A stretch of 29,083 nucleotides of DNA from M30B53 sp964600785. Its GTDB lineage: Bacteria > Planctomycetota > Planctomycetia > Pirellulales > UBA1268. This document shows positions 7,749 through 15,300 of the stretch, in pieces. The notes beneath the pieces were generated by a model that was not told the origin of the DNA, did no database searches, and worked only from the letters and a program-made list of their open reading frames with translations. The DNA is taken from NCBI GenBank assembly GCA_964600785.1, contig CAZRKH010000097.1, positions 1 through 29,083 on the forward strand, in the 5' to 3' direction. Each line of letters begins with the position of its first letter. The first letter of the stretch is position 1. The position numbers and the translations under genes were made by a program.

Positions 7749-9449
7749 ATGGCAAGCAGCATTTCTTCGGACACTTCTGATGCCGCTGGTGCCTCCCGGC
7801 CACCGCGGAAGGCTGGGCGGCCGGTCGCCAAGCCGCCGCAGGCGGAAGTTTCCACCCGGTCGGGTTCGCGAACGGAAACCCGGCCGCGTCCTGCACAGAC
7901 ACAGCCTGCCAAGGTGGCCTCCACGCCGCCGGGCAAGAACGGCTCAGCCGAGGCGGGGTCGCAGGAAGGGGATGAGGCGACGCCGGTCGTGGCCGCCGCC
8001 GGTGGCACGCAGTTGCCGTCGTTCGCCGTGAGCATGCTCGTACACATCGTCGCCCTGCTGGCGCTGGCGTTGATTGTGAACGCCCCTCCCAAGCTCGAGC
8101 CGCCGCGGCTGATCACCTCCTCGGCTCCCGAGACCGAGGAGGAGTTTGCCGAGGAGTTTGAAGAGCCGCCGGAGGAGTTTGAGGAGGTCGAGGTTGCCGA
8201 CGTCACCGAGGCTGTGGTCATGCCCGAGGCGGTGACCGCCGTCGAGGATGTGGTCGTGGAAAGCCTCGCCGATGACGTCGATGCCGCGGCGGTGTCCGTG
8301 GAACTCACCGATTTCAGCACCGAGACCGCGCCCTCGAGCGATCTTTTGCAGCAGGTCGGCGCGATCGGCGGCAAAGCGGGCGGTCTGGGCGGCCGATCTG
8401 GCTCGCAGCGGGCCAAGCTCGTGCAGGCTGGAGGTGGCAACAAGCAGAGTGAGCAGGCGGTGGAAGCGGCGCTCAAATGGATCGCGTTGCACCAGATGCC
8501 CGACGGCGGCTGGGACTTCGACCTGAAGAACGTGCCCAGCTGCGGCGGCCAGTGCAGCCATGGCGGCGGCGGCGGCAAGGCCGAAAGAGGCGCCGCCACC
8601 TCGATGGCCCTCTTGCCCTTTCTCGGCCGGGGCTACACCCACCGCGAAGGACCGTACAAAAAGCAGATCGAGGCGGGCCTCGGCTTCCTCGCGAGCATCA
8701 CCACCAAGCAGAACGGCAAGGCCTATCTACCCGGTGGCAACATGTATTCCCAGGGCCTGGCGGGGATCGTGCTCTCCGAGGCCTACGCGATGACCCAGGA
8801 CCAGCGGCTCGGCCCGCCGGCCCAGCTCGCGCTGAACTTCATCATGTCGGCCCAAGACCCGGTCGGTGGCGGCTGGCGGTACTCGCCGCGGCAGCCGGGC
8901 GACACCTCGGCGGTCGGCTGGCAGCTGATGGCCCTCAAGAGCGGCCACATGGCGTACCTCAACGTCAACCCCGTGACGGTCAAGAAGGCCATCGAGTTTC
9001 TCAATACCGTCCAGGCCGACGACGGAGCCCAGTATGGCTATACCGGGCCAGGTGGCGGCTACGGCACCTCGGCGGTGGGACTGTTGTGCCGGATGTATCT
9101 CGGCTGGAAAAAAGACAACCCGGCCCTGCAGCGTGGCGTCGACCGAATCGCCAAAAAGGGGCCTTCCCACGATCTCTACTACGACTACTACGCCACGCAG
9201 GTCATGCACCACGTCGAGGGGGAGCGATGGATCGCCTGGAACACGAAGATGCGGGACGGATTGGTGAAGGCCCAGCACAAGGTCGGCCACGAGGCGGGTA
9301 GCTGGTACGACAGCTACGACGGGGGCCACGGGGCCCACGTTGCCGGCCGGCTCTATTGCACCTCCCTGGCCACGATGATCCTCGAGGTCTACTACCGCCA
9401 TCTGCCGATCTACGGCAAATCGAGCGTCGAGGAAGAGTTCAAGGAGTGA
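7749..9449 (+). CDS. Membrane-anchored prenyltransferase/squalene-oxidase-repeat protein (copy 1)
   Basis: The 566-residue protein starts at an ATG preceded by GGGAG. Residues 1-90 are a basic, Pro/Ser-rich cytoplasmic segment. One hydrophobic helix (about 91-112) follows, then an acidic Glu/Pro/Val-rich spacer (about 129-190). The C-terminal half (about 232-550) is an alpha/alpha-barrel of the prenyltransferase/squalene-cyclase repeat type, with QW-like repeats such as MPDGGWDFDL (250-259), SAQDPVGGGWRYSP and YGTSAVGLLCRMYLGW. The helix predicts one membrane pass with the barrel in the periplasm. The hopene-cyclase acid motif DxDD is absent from the barrel, so ordinary triterpene cyclisation is unlikely. 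A CxxxC pair (C265, C269) is shared with the next gene. Such proteins are frequent in planctomycetes but have no assigned function. Confidence 0.85.
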   Translation: MASSISSDTSDAAGASRPPRKAGRPVAKPPQAEVSTRSGSRTETRPRPAQTQPAKVASTPPGKNGSAEAGSQEGDEATPVVAAAGGTQLPSFAVSMLVHIVALLALALIVNAPPKLEPPRLITSSAPETEEEFAEEFEEPPEEFEEVEVADVTEAVVMPEAVTAVEDVVVESLADDVDAAAVSVELTDFSTETAPSSDLLQQVGAIGGKAGGLGGRSGSQRAKLVQAGGGNKQSEQAVEAALKWIALHQMPDGGWDFDLKNVPSCGGQCSHGGGGGKAERGAATSMALLPFLGRGYTHREGPYKKQIEAGLGFLASITTKQNGKAYLPGGNMYSQGLAGIVLSEAYAMTQDQRLGPPAQLALNFIMSAQDPVGGGWRYSPRQPGDTSAVGWQLMALKSGHMAYLNVNPVTVKKAIEFLNTVQADDGAQYGYTGPGGGYGTSAVGLLCRMYLGWKKDNPALQRGVDRIAKKGPSHDLYYDYYATQVMHHVEGERWIAWNTKMRDGLVKAQHKVGHEAGSWYDSYDGGHGAHVAGRLYCTSLATMILEVYYRHLPIYGKSSVEEEFKE

Positions 9450-9603
9450 ACTCCCCGCCCCGGCGGCCGCACAACCGCGCCAGGTGTTCGGGTCGGCCGG
9501 AGCAGTCCAGCGGCAGCCGCCGCCGTCCGATGAATCTCTGCCGGGGGCTGGCGTTGCCACGCGGGTCCGATGGGTTCGGGGCGTTGCGGGCAGGGGTGGC
9601 ACA

Positions 9604-11124
9604 ATGCGGCAGAGCGACACCGCCGATACCGGCGAATCGCCAGGGCTCGACAGCCCCGCGTGGCTGTCCGCCGATCGGCTGCTCGCCGACCGCAGGGCCC
9701 AGGCTGCCTACCTCAGCCTGATGCTCCACGTCGTGGTGGGGATTCTGGCGGCGGTGTTTTTTTTCGGCGAACCGCCCCAGCAGCGGGCCACGCTCGAGAT
9801 CGGCCTGGCCGACGCCCCGGCCGGGGAGACGGGTGAATTGGCGGCGATGGCCCGCGAACAGCCCGCGGTGCGGTTCGAGCGTTCCGAAGCGGTAGCCGTG
9901 ATGCCACCAGCCGCCGAGGTGTCCATCGATCTGGTGGCGATTCCACAGCCGCGGGCCGCGGCTGCCGCCACCGCGACCACCCCCCCGCGGCAGACGTCCA
10001 CTCGCGAACTTTTTTCGGTGGTCTCGAGCCGGCCGGCCGGGAGGGCGACTCTGGCTGGCCGCGCCGCTGCCGCGAGCCTCTATTCGGCACGCCGCGGCGA
10101 GGGACGTGCCGAGGCGGTCCGCCGCCACGGCGGCAACGAAGCAAGCGAGGCTGCGGTGGCCCGCGGACTCGCCTGGCTTGCAGGCCACCAGGGGCCCGAC
10201 GGATCCTGGCGGTGCGACCTGGCCAATGCCCGCTGCCGCGGCGGCTGCCGCAATCCCGGCACCGTCACCGGGTCGGTGGCCGCCACGGGCATCGCCCTGC
10301 TGCCCTTTCTCGCCGCCGGCAGCACGCACCTCGAGGGACCCTACCAGGAGACGGTCTCCCGCGGCCTCTACCACCTCATCGGCAGCGTGCGGCCCTCACC
10401 CCGCGGCGGCGACCTCTGCGAGGGCTCGATGTATGCCCACGGCATCGCGACGCTCGTCCTCGCCGAAGCCTACGGCATGACCCGCGATCCCATGCTCGAG
10501 CCGGTGCTGATCCAGACGTTGCGGTTCATCGAGTCGAGCCAGGATCTCTCCGGCGGGGGCTGGCGGTACCTTCCCGGTCAGCCCGGTGACATCACCGTCA
10601 CCACCTGGCAGGTCGCCGCGTTGAAGAGCGGAGCGATCGCCGGCCTGGAGGTCTCCTCGCAGACGGTCGAGGGTGTGGGGCGGTTCCTCGACGCGGTGCA
10701 GTCGCGTGGTGGGGCCGCCTACGGCTACCGGACCCCGGCGGCGAAGCGGTCAACCTCCGCGGTCGGCCTGCTCTGCCGGCTCTACACCGGCTGGGAGCCG
10801 CGCCACGAGGCGATTCGCCGCGGGGCGAGTGAACTGGCCGGCCGCACGCCCGACCCCCACGCCCTCTATGAGAATTTCTACCTCTCCCAGCTGCTCCTGC
10901 AGTCGAACCATCCCTCCTGGAAACGGTGGAACGCCCGCGTCCGCGACGGCCTGGTTCGCCTTCAGTCCACCGCCGGCCACGAACGGGGCAGCTGGTTTCT
11001 CGCCGACGCCGAAACCGCCACCGGCGGACGGCTGGCCCACACCGCCCTGGCGGTGCTGACGCTCGAGGTCTACTACCGTCTGCTGCCGATCTTCGGCGAA
11101 CAGGCGGTTGACTCCGGCTGGTAG
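9604..11124 (+). CDS. Membrane-anchored prenyltransferase/squalene-oxidase-repeat protein (copy 2)
   Basis: This is a tandem, diverged copy of the preceding gene, 154 bp downstream on the same strand. The 506-residue product starts at the ATG at 9604, preceded by AGGGGTGG; the open frame reaches back to 9484 but that part is not conserved with copy 1. A membrane helix occupies about residues 35-54. A variable Ala/Pro linker runs to about 175, then the repeat barrel to about 498. Shared landmarks are GPDGSWRCDL (197-206), SQDLSGGGWRYLPGQPGD (312-329), STSAVGLLCRLYTGW and LTLEVYYRLLPIFG. The cysteines C211 and C215 match the CxxxC of copy 1. No DxDD motif is visible. The linkers are unrelated, so selection appears to have kept the barrel. 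Substrate unknown; a binding or scaffolding role is as likely as an enzymatic one. Confidence 0.85.
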   Translation: MRQSDTADTGESPGLDSPAWLSADRLLADRRAQAAYLSLMLHVVVGILAAVFFFGEPPQQRATLEIGLADAPAGETGELAAMAREQPAVRFERSEAVAVMPPAAEVSIDLVAIPQPRAAAAATATTPPRQTSTRELFSVVSSRPAGRATLAGRAAAASLYSARRGEGRAEAVRRHGGNEASEAAVARGLAWLAGHQGPDGSWRCDLANARCRGGCRNPGTVTGSVAATGIALLPFLAAGSTHLEGPYQETVSRGLYHLIGSVRPSPRGGDLCEGSMYAHGIATLVLAEAYGMTRDPMLEPVLIQTLRFIESSQDLSGGGWRYLPGQPGDITVTTWQVAALKSGAIAGLEVSSQTVEGVGRFLDAVQSRGGAAYGYRTPAAKRSTSAVGLLCRLYTGWEPRHEAIRRGASELAGRTPDPHALYENFYLSQLLLQSNHPSWKRWNARVRDGLVRLQSTAGHERGSWFLADAETATGGRLAHTALAVLTLEVYYRLLPIFGEQAVDSGW

Positions 11125-11147
11125 CCGAGACATGGGCGTTCTTGCCT

Positions 11148-11161
11148 CGCCGATTTCGGCG
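11148..11161. terminator. Weak hairpin after the cyclase-fold pair
   Basis: CGCCGA-TT-TCGGCG forms a short perfect inverted repeat 23 bp after the stop of the second cyclase-fold gene. No T-run follows, so termination is only a suggestion. Confidence 0.3.
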
Positions 11162-11215
11162 GGACCGGACGGTTGCAGCCCTGCCGCCGAGGGTGTTCTG
11201 AAGCTCCCGAGGACG

Positions 11216-11221
11216 TAGACT
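11216..11221 (+). promoter_or_regulatory. TAGACT -10-like box before the small membrane protein
   Basis: TAGACT lies 75 bp before the ATG at 11297 and has the same hexamer and upstream GC context as the boxes before other genes in the window. No clear -35 is seen. Confidence 0.35.
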
Positions 11222-11296
11222 TGATCGGTGGCAGCATCCGTCCGCACCGCGTGGACCTGCTCCCTTCCCTGGCCCGCCTGCACGCCTCCGGAGAAC

Positions 11297-11803
11297 ATGG
11301 TGACGCTCAAGACCTTCTCCTGGCTGGTCGTGGTGGTGGCCGTCGCGGTGGCGTCAATCGGCTGGTTCGGGCTGGCCGGCTGGCTGGGACTGCTGGTGGC
11401 GGCCCTCTGCGTGGCGGCCCACGTCGCCGGCAACGCGATCGGCACCGGGCTTCGTGACGAGACCGACCGCGAACTGGCCTCGCGGCCGCGACCGCCACAG
11501 GCAATCCCTTTGCCCAAGCCTCCCGCCTTTCTCGAGCGGGGGGGCAGCCTCGGGCGGCTGGTGCCCGTGTCGGTCTGTATCGGCGGCGTCTGCGGCGGCA
11601 TTGCAGGAGGGGTCAGCCTGGCCGTCTTCGTGGGGAGTTCGACCGCGGGGGCCGTGCTCGGCAGCCTCTCCTCGGCCGTCATCGGTGGGATCGGCGGCTT
11701 CCTTGTCGCGAGCCTCGTGGAAATCCTGCGAACCACCTTCCGCGAGGCGATCGCCCACGAGCAGGCTGCGGTCGCTCGCGGTGACCGCGGCCTCGGGCGA
11801 TAG
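11297..11803 (+). CDS. Small four-helix membrane protein of unknown function
   Basis: From the ATG at 11297 the product is 168 residues. An adjacent GTG at 11300 has better spacing to the GGAG ribosome site and could be the real start. Two hydrophobic helices sit near residues 7-26 and 28-46, then a Pro-rich cytoplasmic loop with an RPRPPQAIPLPKPP stretch, then two Gly/Ala/Ser-rich helices near 88-108 and 112-137. A charged C-terminal tail follows. I do not recognise the family. The open frame extends upstream to 11228, but that segment contains the TAGACT region's downstream leader and does not look coding. It may be transcribed with the 32-residue peptide and fabZ-like gene that follow. Confidence 0.65.
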   Translation: MVTLKTFSWLVVVVAVAVASIGWFGLAGWLGLLVAALCVAAHVAGNAIGTGLRDETDRELASRPRPPQAIPLPKPPAFLERGGSLGRLVPVSVCIGGVCGGIAGGVSLAVFVGSSTAGAVLGSLSSAVIGGIGGFLVASLVEILRTTFREAIAHEQAAVARGDRGLGR

Positions 11804-11898
11804 GCTGCCGTCCGGCGGAGCCGCGGGTCGCTTCCCCGACCCTCCGGGAGATGGTAGCGTACGGGTCTTGAATCGCTGACCGCCGGAGTGTCCCGTCA

Positions 11899-11997
11899 AT
11901 GGCCAAGCCCCACCGCACCCTGAAGAAAGCAAACCACGGCGCCCGGCCTGCCAACAGCAAGGCCCGCAAGAAAAAGCGGCGGCACGTGAAGACCTGA
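11899..11997 (+). CDS. 32-residue highly basic peptide, possible ribosome-associated protein
   Basis: An ATG with GGAG 10 nt upstream opens a 33-codon frame ending at TGA 11997. The product starts MAKPHRTLKKANHG and ends in a Lys/Arg cluster (KARKKKRRHVKT). More than a third of its residues are Lys, Arg or His and it has only one Leu and one Val, so it is neither a membrane peptide nor a folded enzyme. Size and charge resemble the small ribosomal proteins bTHX or L34-like peptides, or an RNA-binding peptide. It sits between a membrane protein gene and the fabZ-like gene, 42 bp before the latter. From memory, similar short proteins occur in other planctomycetes, but I cannot verify this. Too short for standard ORF cut-offs and likely missed by annotation. 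Confidence 0.6.
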   Translation: MAKPHRTLKKANHGARPANSKARKKKRRHVKT

Positions 11998-12039
11998 GCC
12001 GGCCGCGACCGTATCAGCCGTACCGGGGGAAATTCGTCC

Positions 12040-12579
12040 GTGCCTCCTCGCGACTTCATCATCCATCCGAGCGAATACGACCTCTCCAACGTGATCGCCG
12101 ACATCCATGAGATCCGCCGCTGGAACATGCAGCGGTTCGAGATGGAGCAGCTCACGGCGATCGTTCACGAGGACCAGACCCGCGGACTCTGTGTCGGCTA
12201 CAAGGACGTCGCCAGAGACGAGTTCTGGGTCCGCGGGCATTTTCCGGTGATGCCGCTGATGCCCGGGGTGCTGATGTGCGAAGCGGCCGCCCAACTCTCC
12301 AGCTACTACACCCAGAAGCACAACCTGCTCCAGGCGAAGGTGATCGGCTTTGGTGGCATGGAGGATGTTCGATTCCGCGAGCCGGTGGTGCCGGGCGACC
12401 GTCTTGTGATCGCGGTGGAACGGGTGCGGGTGCGGCCCAAGGCGATGATCGTCTGTCGTTTTCAGGGAGTGGTGCGGGAGTCGATCGTCGTCGATGGGGT
12501 GATCAAGGGTGTGCCCCTGCCGATGGACCCGCTGGTCGAGGCGGCGGGAAACCTCGGCTCGTCGGGCGACCCCTCCTGA
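12040..12579 (+). CDS. FabZ-like 3-hydroxyacyl-ACP dehydratase (hotdog fold)
   Basis: The 179-residue protein has the FabZ active-site block GHFPVMPLMPGVLMCEAAAQ at 66-85, with catalytic His67 and Glu81 in their usual positions. FabZ dehydrates 3-hydroxyacyl-ACP in fatty-acid elongation in the cytoplasm. The start is a GTG at 12040 with GGGGGA about 9 nt upstream; no in-frame ATG fits the family. It is longer than E. coli FabZ (about 150 residues), with about 45 extra N-terminal residues before the core, a form common in planctomycetes. Because such organisms often have several FabZ-like paralogues, I do not give a gene symbol. It is followed after 7 bp by trmB. Confidence 0.85.
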   Translation: MPPRDFIIHPSEYDLSNVIADIHEIRRWNMQRFEMEQLTAIVHEDQTRGLCVGYKDVARDEFWVRGHFPVMPLMPGVLMCEAAAQLSSYYTQKHNLLQAKVIGFGGMEDVRFREPVVPGDRLVIAVERVRVRPKAMIVCRFQGVVRESIVVDGVIKGVPLPMDPLVEAAGNLGSSGDPS

Positions 12580-12586
12580 GCCATCG

Positions 12587-13414
12587 ATGCCCCGTCGAGT
12601 TCCGAAGAAGCCCGATCCCTCGCTCGACCTCTCCGGTCACCTGCTGCGGCTCGGAACCCTGCTCGAGGCCCTCGACGGCTGGCCGGCGGCATTCGAATCC
12701 GCAGCCCGGGGCGAGCCTCTCGATTCGCCAGGTTCACTGGTCCCGCTCGATCCGCAAACACTCTTTCCCGGCCGAACGACGGTCGAACTCGAAATCGGCA
12801 GCGGCAAAGGGCTGTTTCTCGCCTCGGCCGCGGCGGGGCAGCGCGAGACCGGCTTTCTCGGTGTCGAACTGGCCTACGGCTATGCCCGCCTGACCGCCGC
12901 GAGGGTGGCTAAGGCGGGACTCGACAACGCCCGAGTCATCGCCGGAGATGCGACACTTTTGGTCCGCAGCGTGCTGGCCGATGCGTCCCTTGCCGCGGTG
13001 CACATCTACTTTCCCGACCCATGGTGGAAGGCCCGTCACCACAAGCGACGGATCATGCGTCCGCCGTTGCTGAGGGCCGTCGCCCGCGTGCTGGCCGCCG
13101 GCGGCCAGCTCCACTTCTGGACCGATGTCGAGGCCTACCACCGCGAAGGGCTCGAGGCGGCGGCGGCTACCGGGTTCTTCTCGAGCCCGATCGATGAACC
13201 GCCACCGGCCGGCACCGGCCCCGGATACCGGACCCATTTTGAGCGACGCACGCAGCTTGCCGGCGGGGCGGTCTGGCGTTCGCTGCTGATCCGCAACGAC
13301 GCGACCGCGATCGGCCGCGAACCCCCGGATGCCGGCCGGCTGAGACGGGCCGCGGCTGCGGCTCAGCGACCCGCCCGCAGCACCTCGCCCCGCTGCGACG
13401 GCGCGGGCTCGTAG
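12587..13414 (+). CDS. trmB: tRNA (guanine-N7-)-methyltransferase
   Basis: TrmB makes m7G46 in tRNA using S-adenosylmethionine. The 275-residue protein shows the SAM motif ELEIGSGKG (67-75), the acidic GVELAYGYA (92-100) and the family hallmark YFPDPWWKARHHKRR (141-155), which contains the PDPWxKxxHxKRR signature. HFWTDVEAY near 176-184 is also typical. The ATG at 12587 lies 7 bp after the fabZ-like stop; the open frame reaches back into that gene but the extension is its shadow. The last ~40 residues are Arg/Ala-rich and unlike the family. This tail reads into the purF gene on the other strand (52-bp overlap), so it may be a read-through extension. Confidence 0.95.
   Translation: MPRRVPKKPDPSLDLSGHLLRLGTLLEALDGWPAAFESAARGEPLDSPGSLVPLDPQTLFPGRTTVELEIGSGKGLFLASAAAGQRETGFLGVELAYGYARLTAARVAKAGLDNARVIAGDATLLVRSVLADASLAAVHIYFPDPWWKARHHKRRIMRPPLLRAVARVLAAGGQLHFWTDVEAYHREGLEAAAATGFFSSPIDEPPPAGTGPGYRTHFERRTQLAGGAVWRSLLIRNDATAIGREPPDAGRLRRAAAAAQRPARSTSPRCDGAGS
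13339..13367. terminator. Hairpin across the purF stop inside the trmB/purF overlap
   Basis: GCTGA (13339-13343) pairs with TCAGC (13363-13367), and GCCGC (13349-13353) with GCGGC (13358-13362) around a GGCT loop, leaving a 5-nt bulge. The 3' arm contains the purF stop codon. Its position matches the hairpins at the other convergent junctions. No U-tract. Confidence 0.35.
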
Positions 13415-15036
13415 GTTCGGCCCTCGGCAACCCGCCGGCCGACTTCCGAACCCGGCAGATCGGCCCTCGCGTTGTCCAGGGCGATCTCGTAGAGCCGTTC
13501 ACCGGCGGGGGTCGGGTAGCGGCCGCTGATGCAGGCCTCGCAGAGGTCGGCCTCCGGCCGATCGATCGACCGGGCCACCGACTCGATCGGCAGATACCGC
13601 AGCGTGTCGGCACCGAGCACCTCGGCCATCCGTCGCTGCGAGGCCTCGGTGAGCCGTCCATCTTCGAGAAATCGGGGGGCGAAGAGCTCCTGGATCGTCG
13701 ACATGTCGATACCGTAGAAACAGGGGGCCACGATCGGCGGGCAGGCGATGCGAACGTGGATCTCCCGGGCGCGGCCGAGGGATCGCATCCGCCCGAGGAG
13801 CACCTTCATCGTGGTACTTCGAACGATCGAGTCTTCGACGAGTATCACCCGCTTGCCCTCGAGGACCTCCCGCAGAGGCGTGTACTTCGTCTCGGCCTTC
13901 TGCCGGCGGCTCGAGGCCCCGTCGATGAAGGTGCGGCCGGCGTAGCGGTTGCGGATCAGGCCCTCGACCGACGGGATCGAGAGCCGGTAGGCCATCGCAT
14001 CGGCGGCGGCCTTGCTCGTGTCGGGAACGGGCACGACCACGGTGTCGGCATCGATCGGGATCGTCTCGAGCCGGGCCAGTTCCTCGCCGAGTCGCTTCCG
14101 CGAGAGATAGACACTGCGGTCGTCCATCGTGCTGGCCACGTTGGCGAAGTAGACCCACTCGAAAAAGCAATGCGCCCGCCGCGGACTCTCGGCAAACCGC
14201 TCGATCGTCGCCTCGTGTCCGTCGATGACAAGCGCCGTACCCGGCTCGAGCGACCTGATCGATTCCGGAGGGAAGCCGAGATTCAAAAGCGGCACGCTCT
14301 CGCTCGCGGCTGCCACCAGCGGCCCGAGGCGAGCGTATTCCAGGGGCCGGATTCCCAGAGGATCCCGGGCCACCGCCATCCTCCCGCAGGCATCCAGGAG
14401 CACCAGATTCCAGGCCCCGTCGAGCCGCCGGGCGATCGAGCCGAGCACGTCGATCAGCCGTGGGTCGGCGTCGCCGGAGAGCTCCATGCCCAGCAGATGC
14501 ATCAGCACTTCGGTGTCGTTGTCACGGGCGAGGTGGTTGTCGCTGGTGGCGAGGATCTCGGCCCGCAGCTGGGGGTAATTGGCCAACTGGCCGTTGAATC
14601 CGAAGGCGAACCACTTCCGTTTCTGGATGTGGGGCCGCTCGAGTGGCTGGGCATAGCCGCGGTCCTCGGCACCGCAGGTCGCGTAGCGGACATGGCCGAT
14701 CGCCGCCCGGCCGCTGCACTGTTCCATGATGCTCTCAAACTTGCCGCGGTGGCTCATGCGAAACACCTCGCTCACACTGCCGACCTCTTTGTAGGTCGAC
14801 AGGAGCTGGCTGCGGCCCGGGTTCCAGGCGGTCATTCCGGCCGAGAGCTGCCCGCGATTCTGGATGTCCAGCAGCATCCTGGGGATCAGCCGCGAGACCT
14901 CGTCGGGGCCCTGCGGCGGGCACAGCGGGCTCACCCCCGCTGCGGGCCCGCCCTCCGCGGCGGCAGGCGGATCGCCAGCATCGCCGTGGAGGTGATAGAC
15001 CGCCACGATGCCGCACTCGTGAAGCAGATCACTCAT
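13363..15036 (-). CDS. purF: Amidophosphoribosyltransferase
   Basis: PurF makes 5-phosphoribosylamine from PRPP and glutamine, the first step of purine synthesis. The start ATG at 15036 gives MSDLLHECGIVAVY; Cys8 is the glutaminase nucleophile after a 7-residue propeptide. The class II glutaminase domain spans about 8-270 and includes IGHVRYATCG (113-122). The phosphoribosyltransferase domain contains VVVPVPDTSK (333-342) and the PRPP loop VILVEDSIVRSTT (397-409). Four cysteines, C290 (CFFEWVYFA), C439 (PCFYGID), C499 and C502 (LCEACISGRYPT), match the 4Fe-4S ligands of the Bacillus-type enzyme. At 557 residues it is longer than usual, with an extra ~25 residues near 20-45 that are Pro/Gly/Ala-rich. 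A minus-strand TAGACT at 15121-15126 may be its -10. Confidence 0.96.
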   Translation of the reverse strand: MSDLLHECGIVAVYHLHGDAGDPPAAAEGGPAAGVSPLCPPQGPDEVSRLIPRMLLDIQNRGQLSAGMTAWNPGRSQLLSTYKEVGSVSEVFRMSHRGKFESIMEQCSGRAAIGHVRYATCGAEDRGYAQPLERPHIQKRKWFAFGFNGQLANYPQLRAEILATSDNHLARDNDTEVLMHLLGMELSGDADPRLIDVLGSIARRLDGAWNLVLLDACGRMAVARDPLGIRPLEYARLGPLVAAASESVPLLNLGFPPESIRSLEPGTALVIDGHEATIERFAESPRRAHCFFEWVYFANVASTMDDRSVYLSRKRLGEELARLETIPIDADTVVVPVPDTSKAAADAMAYRLSIPSVEGLIRNRYAGRTFIDGASSRRQKAETKYTPLREVLEGKRVILVEDSIVRSTTMKVLLGRMRSLGRAREIHVRIACPPIVAPCFYGIDMSTIQELFAPRFLEDGRLTEASQRRMAEVLGADTLRYLPIESVARSIDRPEADLCEACISGRYPTPAGERLYEIALDNARADLPGSEVGRRVAEGRTYEPAPSQRGEVLRAGR

Positions 15037-15120
15037 CGCTTGCCCGTGGAGGCCTCGTGGCAAGGCCACCGCAATGCCGCCGCGTCGTGCAGGCGGCCTG
15101 CGAAGCCCTCGAGAGCCTGA

Positions 15121-15126
15121 AGTCTA
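15121..15126 (-). promoter_or_regulatory. TAGACT -10-like box for purF
   Basis: On the minus strand TAGACT lies 84 bp before the purF ATG. The -35 region is weak. It is one of two TAGACT boxes pointing outward from this divergent region. Confidence 0.35.
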
Positions 15127-15197
15127 CACGTCGGCGGGCAGGCCCACCAGAAATTCAAAGCACCCGCCCCGCCGCCACCGCCGCAACGGCCGCAACG

Positions 15198-15213
15198 GCC
15201 GGCCCGGGCCGGC
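15198..15213. repeat. Perfect 16-bp GC palindrome between purF and proB
   Basis: GCCGGCCCGGGCCGGC is its own reverse complement. It sits between the two outward TAGACT boxes and follows a tandem duplication of CGCAACGGC. It could be an operator or simply GC-rich chance sequence. Confidence 0.6.
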
Positions 15214-15250
15214 AGCCGCGACCGTATGGTCCCAGCCGGTCGTCCGACGG

Positions 15251-15256
15251 TAGACT
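15251..15256 (+). promoter_or_regulatory. TAGACT -10-like box for proB
   Basis: TAGACT lies 44 bp before the proB ATG in the context ACGG-TAGACT, like the box at 7624. No strong -35. Confidence 0.4.
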
Positions 15257-15300
15257 CTCCGATCCGCAGGATTGCTTTCGCCCACACCCCCCACTCCACG

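Noticed and set aside
7412..8599. 395-codon minus-strand frame over the first cyclase-fold gene
   Set aside because: Antisense to the acidic linker and helix of that gene; its Ser/Thr-rich content simply mirrors Glu/Val codons.
7749..11124. Functional squalene-hopene cyclase genes
   Set aside because: They have only the repeat barrel. The DxDD motif is absent, the length is shorter than hopene cyclases, and a membrane anchor with a linker precedes the barrel.
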